DNA of 14,205 nt. Origin: Flavobacteriales bacterium. Lineage in GTDB: Bacteria; Bacteroidota; Bacteroidia; NS11-12g; UBA955. Below, piece after piece: positions 1 to 7,362 of this stretch. The notes below the pieces were generated by a model. The model saw only the letters and a list, made by a program, of their open reading frames with translations. It made no database searches and was not told the origin of the DNA. A program made the translations under genes and the position numbers. How positions within the stretch are numbered: the stretch's first letter is position 1; every line of letters starts with the position of its first letter. Where the stretch lies: the NCBI GenBank assembly GCA_947450405.1, contig CANFVI010000029.1, positions 1 to 14,205 on the forward strand, read 5' to 3'.

Positions 1-1
1 C

Positions 2-2968
2 GCACAGCAACATGCTGTTAATCAATATCCTCAAATTTATTTTGATAGGGGAGTTGAATTGTATGAGGAAGGGCGATACAATGCTGCTATCTCTCAATTT
101 GATGAATATTTTAGAAATAGCAATCCTGCTTTAGTTAACACCGACGCTTCTTTCTACTACGCTATGTCGAAATTGAAAGCAGAACACGATGATGCAGTAG
201 CATCAGTTGTTAGTTTTTTAAATCAAAATCCTAACTCGGTAAAATCATCATTGGCCAACATGGCGTTGGGTGATTTTTATTACAGAAAGGAAAAATACTC
301 AACGGCATTGAGCTATTACCACAGCGTTGATTTTGGTGGTGTTAGTTTGGATAGTCGCGATCAGTTTCAATTTAGAAAAGGTTTTTGTTGCGTGTTTACA
401 AAGAAATTCAAGGAAGCGAAACAAGAGCTTGAGCCCGTTTCAAAACATGGTGGAGAATACCAAACCTTAAGCAAATATTATTATGGATATGCCTGTTTGA
501 TGGAAAAAGATTATGAAAATGCTTTATTGGCGTTTCAATCTATCAAAGATAAAAAGTTTGAAAAAGTAAGATTTTATATAGCTCAGGTATATTATCAGTT
601 ATCAAAATATGACGAAGCAATTGCTGAGTTAAATCAATTGTCGAGCAGTAAAGTTGCATTGAAGGAAATCGAATGGTTAAAAGGGAAATGTTATTTTAGA
701 AAGAAAAATTTTGAAAATGCATCTATTTCTTTTGGTCGTTCTGGTATGTCACCAGAAAGCATGAAGGCACAAGAACAATTCGAAGTTGGTTATGCTTTTG
801 CCAAAACTGGCGATTATAATTCGAGTTTACCTTTGTACAGATTGGTAGCAAAAAATAATGATAGTTTGGCTCAAATTGCGAGTTTTGAATTGGGTAATTC
901 CTTGTTGAAATTGAAGAACTATAGAGAAGCCATGAATGCCTATTCAGAGGTATGGCGCACAGGTTTCAATGAAGAAATTGCAGAGATATCATTATTTACC
1001 CAAGCAAAAATTGCAGTTCAATTAGGCGAGTCTAATAGCACAACGCTCCTAGATAAATATATGAAACTTTTCCCTAAAACAGCAAATGCGAAAGAAGCAT
1101 CAAAATTAAAAGCGCGTTTATTGTTGAATACGGATAAATATAGAGAAGCTGTTGCTATTTTAGAGGGAATTGACGACTTAGATCCTCAAACAGAGGAAAT
1201 CTATCAAAAGGTAACATTGGCGCGTGGTATGGAATTATACAAAAGTAGAAATTGGGATGCTGCAATAAATTTATTTGATAAATGTATTAAAAAACAAGCA
1301 AACAAATCATTTTGTGCTGAGGCTGGTTATTGGAAAGCGGAATCAATTTGGCAAAGTGGAAATTCCGATCTTGCCATGACCGCTTTTAAAGAGTTCTTAG
1401 ACATGACACAATCAAATAAAATTGATGTATTTCCTTATGCTTACTACAGTTTGGGATATATTCAGTTTTCTAAGAAAAATTACAATGATGCTGCCACGTA
1501 TTTCTCTGAATTCACGAATAAGGTTTCAGGTTTGCGCTATGATGAACGTTTGGTGCACGATGCATACTTAAGATTGGGCGATTGTTATATTATGACAAAA
1601 AATTTGGAAAGTTCAGTAAAAGCATATGCTTATGTTTCAGGAAAAAATGGTGCCGATGCTGATTATGCACTTTACCAAAGTGGAATTATTTACGGTTTAT
1701 TATCTAAATCAGATGAAAAGGTGGGTGCATTGAAACGTTTAAATCAGGCTTTTCCAAAGTCGCGCTTTACAATTGACGCCTACAATGATATTGCCACGGA
1801 ATATATGTTGACCAAGCGTTTTAGTGAAGCAGAGGTTTATTACAATAAAATTTTGAATGAATTCCCTGGCAATGCACTAACATCAAGGGCTTACTCTACT
1901 TTAGGAAAGATTTATTACAACGAAAAGAAAATCGATCAATCTGTAGGTGCTTACACAAGTTTGTACGATAAATTCCAAGGTACCAATGAAGCAAAATCAG
2001 CGGCAGAAATGGTGAGAACCATTTATACGGATGCCGGAAGGGCAAAAGATTATATCAAATGGGCATCAACCAGACTGGGGATTTCCAAAATGGAAGAAGA
2101 TAGTTTGATGTATGAAACTGCAATGAACGCTTATGACCGCGAAGAGTTTGCATTGTCGGCTAAAAGTTTTGAAAGTTATTTGCAAGAAATGCCAGCTGGT
2201 AATTTTGTAATATCGGCCCATTTTTATAAATCGATGGCGTATGAAATGCTGAAACAGCCTCAAAAAGCGATTGAAGGATATCAATACGTATCTAAAGCAA
2301 ACACAATTGAATACAAGGAGGATGCAACCTTGTCTGTATTGCGTATCTATGGTAATAATGCAACTTGTGATGAAATTTTGCCATATGTTGAAATTCTTGA
2401 ACAAATTACAAAATCAAAAGATATTCAGCGTAGGGCATGGAAATCATTGATGTTTTGTTATTCGAAATCGAACAATACGGAGGGATTAAAAAAGGTTGCA
2501 GCTAAAGTGATGGAAGACAATTCATCTGATGAGGATATGAAATTTGAATCAAAGATGATTTTGGCTAAATCTGATATTGCCAGTGGAGATAGAATCAAGG
2601 CATTTGCATCTTTGAAGGATTTGTATACAAACAATACCAACAGATTTGGTGCTGAAGCGAAGTATTTAGAAGCTGAATTATTGTTGGCGATTGATAGTGT
2701 TGAAGCTTGTAAAGAATCATGCTATGCTGTTCTAGATGTTTATAATGCTTATGATTTGTGGGTTGGTAAATCTTTGTTACTCTTGGGCGATGCATTTGCA
2801 AAAGAGGGTGATTTATTCAATGCTAAAGTTACCTGGAATACAATCATTGAAAATTTTAGCGATAAAACGATTTTGGCAGATGCTAAAAAGCGTTTAAAAG
2901 ACAATAACCTAGATGCGCCAGAGAAATCAGAAAAGCCACAAGGGAAAGTAGAAAACAAGAAAAAATAG
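2..2968 (+). CDS. Large exported TPR-repeat protein, 5' end outside window
   Basis: A tetratricopeptide-repeat protein made almost entirely of helical pairs; 988 residues are visible. Reading upstream of the TTG at 59, the frame stays open to base 2 and encodes AQQHAVNQYPQIYFDRGVEL, so the gene is cut by the window edge. An Ala-Gln-Gln at that point looks like the residues just after a signal-peptide cleavage site, so I infer an exported, probably periplasmic or outer-membrane-associated protein. Repeat units are recognisable by patterns such as LYEEGRYNAAISQFDEYF, YQLSKYDEAIAELNQL, KKNYNDAATYFSEF and FSEAEVYYNKIL. Repeats of this kind usually form a protein-binding solenoid; the partner is unknown. 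The C-terminus is a charged, Lys-rich tail (last 20 residues). The gene ends in UAG followed by a strong terminator. No enzymatic motif is visible. The TPR assignment is secure, the biological role is not. Confidence 0.9.
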   Translation, partial: AQQHAVNQYPQIYFDRGVELYEEGRYNAAISQFDEYFRNSNPALVNTDASFYYAMSKLKAEHDDAVASVVSFLNQNPNSVKSSLANMALGDFYYRKEKYSTALSYYHSVDFGGVSLDSRDQFQFRKGFCCVFTKKFKEAKQELEPVSKHGGEYQTLSKYYYGYACLMEKDYENALLAFQSIKDKKFEKVRFYIAQVYYQLSKYDEAIAELNQLSSSKVALKEIEWLKGKCYFRKKNFENASISFGRSGMSPESMKAQEQFEVGYAFAKTGDYNSSLPLYRLVAKNNDSLAQIASFELGNSLLKLKNYREAMNAYSEVWRTGFNEEIAEISLFTQAKIAVQLGESNSTTLLDKYMKLFPKTANAKEASKLKARLLLNTDKYREAVAILEGIDDLDPQTEEIYQKVTLARGMELYKSRNWDAAINLFDKCIKKQANKSFCAEAGYWKAESIWQSGNSDLAMTAFKEFLDMTQSNKIDVFPYAYYSLGYIQFSKKNYNDAATYFSEFTNKVSGLRYDERLVHDAYLRLGDCYIMTKNLESSVKAYAYVSGKNGADADYALYQSGIIYGLLSKSDEKVGALKRLNQAFPKSRFTIDAYNDIATEYMLTKRFSEAEVYYNKILNEFPGNALTSRAYSTLGKIYYNEKKIDQSVGAYTSLYDKFQGTNEAKSAAEMVRTIYTDAGRAKDYIKWASTRLGISKMEEDSLMYETAMNAYDREEFALSAKSFESYLQEMPAGNFVISAHFYKSMAYEMLKQPQKAIEGYQYVSKANTIEYKEDATLSVLRIYGNNATCDEILPYVEILEQITKSKDIQRRAWKSLMFCYSKSNNTEGLKKVAAKVMEDNSSDEDMKFESKMILAKSDIASGDRIKAFASLKDLYTNNTNRFGAEAKYLEAELLLAIDSVEACKESCYAVLDVYNAYDLWVGKSLLLLGDAFAKEGDLFNAKVTWNTIIENFSDKTILADAKKRLKDNNLDAPEKSEKPQGKVENKKK

Positions 2969-2996
2969 TAGTTGAATTTTTATAGTAGTAAAAATT

Positions 2997-3024
2997 CGGG
3001 AAGAGAAATCTTCCCGTTTTTTTT
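2997..3024 (+). terminator. Intrinsic terminator of the TPR gene
   Basis: A perfect 8-bp stem CGGGAAGA / TCTTCCCG (2997-3004 and 3009-3016) closes a GAAA tetraloop and is followed by eight T residues. It lies about 30 bases after the TPR stop codon and has the right orientation to end that transcript. The A-rich run just upstream could let it work weakly on the minus strand as well. Confidence 0.9.
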
Positions 3025-3028
3025 GCGC

Positions 3029-3057
3029 AAAAAAAAAGCGCAGTTTCCTGCGCTTTT
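3029..3057 (-). terminator. Intrinsic terminator of the convergent coiled-coil gene
   Basis: Read on the minus strand, a 10-bp stem AAAAGCGCAG / CTGCGCTTTT (3048-3057 and 3034-3043) closes a GAAA tetraloop and runs into a T tract formed by the A run at 3029-3037. It is about 20 bases beyond the stop codon of the minus-strand gene. It is placed back to back with the plus-strand terminator, so each converging transcript has its own stop. Confidence 0.88.
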
Positions 3058-3079
3058 GAATCATGTTATTGATAATTGA

Positions 3080-3997
3080 TTATTTCAAATCAATTACGCT
3101 AGACCCCATCAAATAACCTTCTGTAAATAATTCAATTGAATATTTACCCTTGGTTAATTTGTTAGTAGGTTTCCAAACTGTTGCAGGAACTTGTTTGCTG
3201 TCTTTTTCAAAAACAACAGTGGTTTTATATGAGTATTTGGTTGATTTACCGTCTAATAATTCGGCAACACCACCTTCACCATCATGACTCAAAGTAACGC
3301 CTTCTGGTCCAGTAATTTTGATGAAGATGTTTCTTTCTCCTGCTTCAGCTACTTTGTTCTCAGCAAGATTAAAGCTAATTCTTAAAGCTTCAACATCTTT
3401 AGCTCTGTTTGTGTTTGTTTCTTTTCGTGTAATCCATTGTTTTTTCAATGTTTCAATTCTGATTTCACTACTTTGAATTCTTGCAGCCAAGTTTTTTAAT
3501 CTGCGGCCTTCTTTAGACAACACAGTATTTTCGTTTGTTAATTGATCATTTGCTGTTGCTAAAGTTGCATTTTTCTCTTTTAACTCAACATTCTCTTTTT
3601 CAAGTTGAGCCAATCGATCGCCCATTACAGCTAATTTCTTGGTCAATTCATTAATTAATTCTTGGTTTTTATTACTGCTTGAATTTGCTTGGCGTAATTG
3701 GAATGCCAAACGGGCAATTTCATTTCCTTTTTCTGCAAGTTCTTTAGAAATCTTTTTATTGGCTGATGACATTGCCAAACTATCAGATTTATATTGCGCA
3801 ATCATTGCATTCGCTGCTGCCAATATGCTTTCTTTTTGTTTAATTGTACCAGCAAGAGAAGTGTTTTCTGATGTTAAGGCATCTCTTGTAGAGTTTCCTT
3901 TTTGCCATAAGTAAAATAATCCCAAATTGAATAACAATAGGATAATGATAATTGCATACAATATTGATTTATTGTTGCGATCTTGTTGGTTTTGCAT
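3080..3997 (-). CDS. Membrane-anchored coiled-coil protein with conserved C-terminal domain
   Basis: A 305-residue protein. A short charged N-terminus (1-10) precedes one hydrophobic segment (about 12-30), which I read as a signal anchor. Residues about 41-190 are rich in Glu, Lys, Gln, Asn and Leu with heptad character, for example RLAQLEKENVELKEKNATL, and should form a long coiled coil. Residues about 195-305 look like a compact beta-rich domain (GERNIFIKITGPEGVTL ... KGKYSIELFTEGYLMGSS). This anchor, coil and C-terminal domain layout recurs in Bacteroidota proteins of unknown function; I know of no assigned role. By topology the coil and terminal domain would face the periplasm. The ATG at 3995-3997 is the first in frame with the anchor. 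The gene stands alone, facing the TPR gene and divergent from rmlC. It could be misannotated as an SMC-like protein because of the coil; there is no ATPase motif. Confidence 0.85.
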   Translation of the reverse strand: MQNQQDRNNKSILYAIIIILLLFNLGLFYLWQKGNSTRDALTSENTSLAGTIKQKESILAAANAMIAQYKSDSLAMSSANKKISKELAEKGNEIARLAFQLRQANSSSNKNQELINELTKKLAVMGDRLAQLEKENVELKEKNATLATANDQLTNENTVLSKEGRRLKNLAARIQSSEIRIETLKKQWITRKETNTNRAKDVEALRISFNLAENKVAEAGERNIFIKITGPEGVTLSHDGEGGVAELLDGKSTKYSYKTTVVFEKDSKQVPATVWKPTNKLTKGKYSIELFTEGYLMGSSVIDLK

Positions 3998-4042
3998 AGT
4001 AAATAGTTTTAGGTTTTGTGTGATTCAGTTAACAAATTAACG

Positions 4043-4050
4043 TAATTTTA
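4043..4050 (+). promoter_or_regulatory. Candidate -7 promoter box upstream of rmlC
   Basis: TAATTTTA differs from the Bacteroidota -7 consensus TAnnTTTG at the last base only and lies 18 bases before the rmlC ATG. A TTTG at 4015-4018 could be a -33 element, but the 24-base spacer is longer than the usual 19-21. In the same 71-base divergent gap, TTAATTTG on the minus strand (4040-4033) is a one-mismatch candidate for the coiled-coil gene. Both calls are weak. Confidence 0.3.
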
Positions 4051-4068
4051 CGCACTTTATTATTAAAA

Positions 4069-4608
4069 ATGCAAATTGAATCATTATTAACCGGGCTATA
4101 TTTGATTAAACCTAAGGTGTTTGAAGACCATCGTGGGCACTTTTTTGAGAGTTTTAGAGAAGATGTGCTAAAAGAAAATGGGGTAGAAACCAATTTTGTT
4201 CAAGACAATCAAAGCCTTTCTCAAAAAGGGATTTTACGTGGTTTGCATTTCCAAACTCCTCCATTTGCTCAAGGGAAATTTGTGAGGGTAATTAAAGGTG
4301 CGGTTTTAGATGTTGCGCTTGACATTAGAAAAGATTCAGATACTTATGGGGAATTTGTTTGTGTTGAATTGACTGAAAAAAACTATAACATGCTTTACAT
4401 TCCTCCTGGTTTTGCACATGGTTTTTTGACTTTGGAAGACAATACCATTTTTGCTTATAAATGTACAGATTACTACCACCCAGAAGCTGAAGGTGGTGTT
4501 TTGTGGAATTCTCCAGAATTGAATATTCCTTGGAATATTGAAAATCCAGTGCTTTCGGCTAAGGATATTGCATTGCCTAACTTTTCTGAATTTGTATCGC
4601 CGTTTTGA
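4069..4608 (+). CDS. rmlC: dTDP-4-dehydrorhamnose 3,5-epimerase
   Basis: The 179-residue length is normal for RmlC/RfbC. These cytosolic cupin epimerases invert C3 and C5 of dTDP-4-keto-6-deoxyglucose on the way to dTDP-L-rhamnose, a precursor of surface polysaccharides. Family signatures are present in order: FEDHRGHFFESF (18-29), QDNQSLSQKGILRGLHFQ (45-62) with the catalytic His at 60, AQGKFVRVIKGAVLDVALD (67-85) with substrate-contacting Lys 70, PPGFAHGFLTLED (112-124), YKCTDYY (130-136) with the likely proton-donor Tyr 130, and LSAKDIALP (162-170) with Asp 166, which pairs with the catalytic His in this family. All key residues look intact. The ATG follows a 71-base divergent gap and is the natural start. 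The usual partners rmlA, rmlB and rmlD are not adjacent. A related dTDP-sugar epimerase specificity cannot be excluded. Confidence 0.93.
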   Translation: MQIESLLTGLYLIKPKVFEDHRGHFFESFREDVLKENGVETNFVQDNQSLSQKGILRGLHFQTPPFAQGKFVRVIKGAVLDVALDIRKDSDTYGEFVCVELTEKNYNMLYIPPGFAHGFLTLEDNTIFAYKCTDYYHPEAEGGVLWNSPELNIPWNIENPVLSAKDIALPNFSEFVSPF

Positions 4609-4616
4609 GTAGCCAA

Positions 4617-4949
4617 ATGAAGGATATTACAATTTCCGAACTTCAAAGCGAGGTCGATCATTGGATCAAAACAGTTGGGGTACGTTATTTTTCGGAGCTT
4701 ACAAACTTGGCCATTTTAACAGAGGAAGTGGGCGAATTGGCTCGAATTATTGCCAGGAAATACGGTGATCAATCCTTTAAAGAAAATGAAGAGAATCAAG
4801 ATATGGCTGATGAAATGGCAGATGTTTTATGGGTTTTGATTTGTTTGGCAAATCAAACCGGTGTAAATTTAACCGAAGCGATAGAGAAAAACATTCAAAA
4901 AAAGACAATTCGAGACGCCGATAGGCACAAAAAGAACGAAAAATTATAG
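4617..4949 (+). CDS. MazG-like nucleotide pyrophosphohydrolase
   Basis: A 110-residue all-alpha protein of the MazG / all-alpha NTP-pyrophosphatase superfamily, single-domain type. Such enzymes hydrolyse (d)NTPs to monophosphates and pyrophosphate and are usually thought to clear non-canonical nucleotides. The metal-binding pattern ExxE...ExxD is visible: EEVGE at 36-40, and DEMAD at 65-69 with Glu 66 and Asp 69. Helices around LTNLAILTEEVGELARIIAR and ADVLWVLICLANQTG fit the fold. I chose the ATG at 4617 (8 bases after the rmlC stop) over the in-frame TTG at 4605, which overlaps that stop, because the conserved part starts near ISELQSEVDHWI and ATG is the better codon. It is probably cotranscribed with rmlC. 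The substrate cannot be read from sequence, and the metabolic link to rmlC may be only positional. Confidence 0.88.
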   Translation: MKDITISELQSEVDHWIKTVGVRYFSELTNLAILTEEVGELARIIARKYGDQSFKENEENQDMADEMADVLWVLICLANQTGVNLTEAIEKNIQKKTIRDADRHKKNEKL

Positions 4950-4990
4950 GATTTGGTCAAATTCAAAAACAATCCATCCTCATTTTTTGT

Positions 4991-4998
4991 TAATTTTG
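4991..4998 (+). promoter_or_regulatory. Candidate -7 promoter box of the isoprenoid operon
   Basis: TAATTTTG matches the Bacteroidota -7 consensus TAnnTTTG exactly and sits in the 56-base gap before the isomerase gene, the only sizeable gap ahead of the six-gene operon. No TTTG lies at the usual -33 spacing. The box ends 7 bases before the TTG start codon, so a transcript starting from it would have almost no leader. Confidence 0.42.
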
Positions 4999-5005
4999 TA
5001 AAACT

Positions 5006-6013
5006 TTGTCAGACCAATCGTTACACACTCGCAAACTAGACCATATTCAATTGGCCTTTCAATCTCAGTTATCTGAACAAGATTCGCGTTTTTATTACGA
5101 ACCCTTATTTTCTGCCTATCCAGCATCGGGTTGTATTCCACCCATGCAAATGGCTGGTAAAATTATGCGATTTCCTCTTTGGATTAGTAGCATGACGGGT
5201 GGCGCAGAATTGGCTGGAGATATCAATAAAAACTTGGCAATTGCCTGCAAAGAATTTGGTTTGGGAATGGGATTAGGCTCTTGCAGACCCGTATTGGTGG
5301 ATGCTTCAAATGCCAAAGATTTTGCCGTTCGTAAACATATTGGAAATCAACCACTTTATGCCAATTTAGGGATCGCTCAAATTGAAGAATTATTTGAATT
5401 AAAACAAGAAAATAAAATTTCTGAGTTGGTTGATTTGTTAGAAGCTGATGGACTTATCATTCACGTAAATCCATTGCAAGAATGGTTTCAACCCGAAGGT
5501 GATAAGTTTCAATCACCTCCAATTGATACAATAAAAAGAGTGCTTGATAAATTTCATTTTCCAATTATGGTGAAAGAAGTGGGTCAAGGTTTCGGACCCA
5601 AGTCCCTCAATGCGCTTATGAAATTGCCTTTGGAAGCTGTTGATTTTGGAGCATTTGGAGGGACAAATTTTAGCGTCCTTGAAAGTTTGCGCAGAACCGA
5701 TGTTCGCAAGGAATCTTGGGAAAGTGCTACGCATATTGGACATACAGCGCTAGAAATGGCTGACTGGGTGACAGACAATTTGAATCACAACCCTGGTGAA
5801 ATCAAAGCCAAATCAGTTATTGTTTCAGGTGGAATTAATAATTTTTTAGATGGCTATTATTTTTTGAAATCAATACCTCACAAAACCTTATACGCCCATG
5901 CTTCGCTGTTTTTGAAATATGCAATGCAGGGAGAACAAGAATTATTGGCATTTGTTGAAAGTCAGGTTCAAGGACTTGAAATGGCTCAAACTTATCTTAC
6001 ATTAAAAAAATGA
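5006..6013 (+). CDS. fni: Type 2 isopentenyl-diphosphate delta-isomerase (FMN-dependent)
   Basis: This 335-residue enzyme interconverts IPP and DMAPP using reduced FMN and Mg2+; it is unrelated to the Nudix-type isomerase. Family signatures: TRKLDHIQLAF (8-18), the substrate diphosphate-binding R-K-x-x-H; LWISSMTGGAELAGDIN (58-74), FMN binding; FGLGMGLGSCRP (84-95); HVNPLQEW (153-160) carrying the conserved Asn 155, Gln 158 and metal-binding Glu 159; VKEVGQGFG (189-197); GAFGGTNFS (215-223); and VSGGINN (273-279). The start has to be TTG at 5006: the frame is closed by TAA at 4991-4993, there is no ATG before the conserved core, and the RK motif lies only a few residues in. It heads the mevalonate operon and its stop overlaps the HMG-CoA reductase start in an ATGA junction. 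All key residues look intact. A TTG-initiated first gene with hardly any leader may be translated modestly. Confidence 0.94.
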   Translation: MSDQSLHTRKLDHIQLAFQSQLSEQDSRFYYEPLFSAYPASGCIPPMQMAGKIMRFPLWISSMTGGAELAGDINKNLAIACKEFGLGMGLGSCRPVLVDASNAKDFAVRKHIGNQPLYANLGIAQIEELFELKQENKISELVDLLEADGLIIHVNPLQEWFQPEGDKFQSPPIDTIKRVLDKFHFPIMVKEVGQGFGPKSLNALMKLPLEAVDFGAFGGTNFSVLESLRRTDVRKESWESATHIGHTALEMADWVTDNLNHNPGEIKAKSVIVSGGINNFLDGYYFLKSIPHKTLYAHASLFLKYAMQGEQELLAFVESQVQGLEMAQTYLTLKK

Positions 6014-7362
6014 TGAAAAACGAACCAATTAAAGGATTTAGTAAATATACAAAAGAAGCCAAAATAGAATGGCTTATTCAAAATTATACCAACGAGCCAA
6101 CTGAATCTCGTCAAATGATTGAGGGATATTGGCATGCACAACCTGAAGTGCAGAAATTACACGATGAGTTTATTGAAAATACCATTAGTAATTTTTATAT
6201 GCCATTTGGTGTTGCGCCAAATTTCCTAATTAATAATAAAATGTACGCAATTCCAATGGCTATAGAAGAAAGTAGCGTTGTGGCTGCTGCCTCTAAATCT
6301 GCCAATTTCTGGTTAGAGCGTGGTGGATTCAAAACAGAGGTTATTGGAATGGTAAAAGTGGGTCATGTTCACTTTTTATGGGAGGGAACAGACTTAGATT
6401 GGTTGACTGAATTATTTGAGAGTAATAAGCATTTGTTTCATACCCACACAGAAGACATTACAAAAAACATGAGAATCCGTGGGGGAGGAATTCAAGATAT
6501 TTCATTATTAGATAAAACTGAATTCGAACCTGGTTATTTTCAAATTGAAGTAAAATTCGATACCCGCGATAGTATGGGTGCCAATTTTATAAATAGTTGC
6601 CTGGAAGAAATTGCAAAAACTTGGAAACAATTGGTTGATGATCGCGAAGCGATTGGTCAGCCTGATGTGACAATTGTGATGAGCATTCTGAGTAATTTTA
6701 CTCCTGAATGTTTGGTAAGGGCAGAGGTTTCTTGTGCTATAGAAGACATCAATGAGGGTAGTGGCATTGGCAATCAAGAGTTTGCTGATAAGTTCTGCAG
6801 GGCAATTAGAATTGCATCAATTGAGCCTTACAGGGCTGTAACCCATAACAAGGGCATCATGAATGGCATTGATGCAGTTATTATTGCAACTGGAAATGAC
6901 TTTCGTGCTACAGAGGCATGTGCGCATGCATACGCTGCAAAAGATGGCCGCTATACCAGTTTAACCCATGCTTCTGCTGAAGATGGAATATTTAAGTTTT
7001 GGATAGAAATACCCCTTTCAATTGGTACCGTTGGCGGTATCACGAGTTTGCATCCAATGGTGAAGTTTGCGCATGAACTTTTGGGTTACCCCAATGCTTC
7101 AGGCTTGATGGAAATTGTTGCCGTGGCTGGTTTGGCTCAGAATTTTAGTGCGGTTCGATCATTGATTACAAGTGGTATCCAAAAAGGACACATGAAAATG
7201 CACTTGTTGAATATTTTGAATCAACTTGAAGCTACTGATGATGAAAAAGTTGAAATTGTAAATTACTTTAAAGATAAAGTGGTTAGTTTTAGCAATGCAG
7301 TTGAAATTTTTTGTAAAATAAGAGGAATTTCAGCCGATTCATTAGCATCACATAAAAAATAA
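6010..7362 (+). CDS. mvaA: Hydroxymethylglutaryl-CoA reductase, class II
   Basis: This enzyme makes (R)-mevalonate from HMG-CoA with two NAD(P)H; 450 residues, the length of short soluble bacterial class II enzymes, with no membrane segment. Visible motifs: IENTISNFYMPFGVAPNFLI (55-74); AIEESSVVAAAS (84-95) with catalytic Glu 87; DTRDSMGANFIN (184-195) with the D-x-M-G-x-N motif; HNKGIMNGIDAVIIATGNDF (279-298) with catalytic Lys 281; GTVGGITSLHP (339-349); and GHMKMH (393-398) with catalytic His 394, the C-terminal His of class II enzymes. Glu, Lys and His are therefore all present. The first ATG (6010) overlaps the isomerase stop by 4 bases, and a second ATG (6013) is equally usable. Class II enzymes are sometimes labelled degradative, but here the operon context indicates biosynthesis. 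Cofactor preference (NADH or NADPH) cannot be read. Confidence 0.96.
   Translation: MMKNEPIKGFSKYTKEAKIEWLIQNYTNEPTESRQMIEGYWHAQPEVQKLHDEFIENTISNFYMPFGVAPNFLINNKMYAIPMAIEESSVVAAASKSANFWLERGGFKTEVIGMVKVGHVHFLWEGTDLDWLTELFESNKHLFHTHTEDITKNMRIRGGGIQDISLLDKTEFEPGYFQIEVKFDTRDSMGANFINSCLEEIAKTWKQLVDDREAIGQPDVTIVMSILSNFTPECLVRAEVSCAIEDINEGSGIGNQEFADKFCRAIRIASIEPYRAVTHNKGIMNGIDAVIIATGNDFRATEACAHAYAAKDGRYTSLTHASAEDGIFKFWIEIPLSIGTVGGITSLHPMVKFAHELLGYPNASGLMEIVAVAGLAQNFSAVRSLITSGIQKGHMKMHLLNILNQLEATDDEKVEIVNYFKDKVVSFSNAVEIFCKIRGISADSLASHKK

Noticed and set aside
2066..2404. 112-codon open frame on the minus strand
   Set aside because: It is antisense to the TPR gene, with a Phe/Ile-rich translation typical of an AT-rich shadow frame.
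3639..3914. 91-codon plus-strand frame within the coiled-coil gene
   Set aside because: It is the antisense image of the coil and membrane segment, with no independent coding signal.
4605..4616. TTG start for the MazG-like gene overlapping the rmlC stop
   Set aside because: An ATG lies four codons later and the conserved region begins after it.
4951..4962. Short inverted repeat ATTTG-GT-CAAAT before the isoprenoid operon
   Set aside because: The arms are 5 bp, AT-rich and separated by two bases, too weak for a terminator or a supported operator; a chance palindrome is likely.
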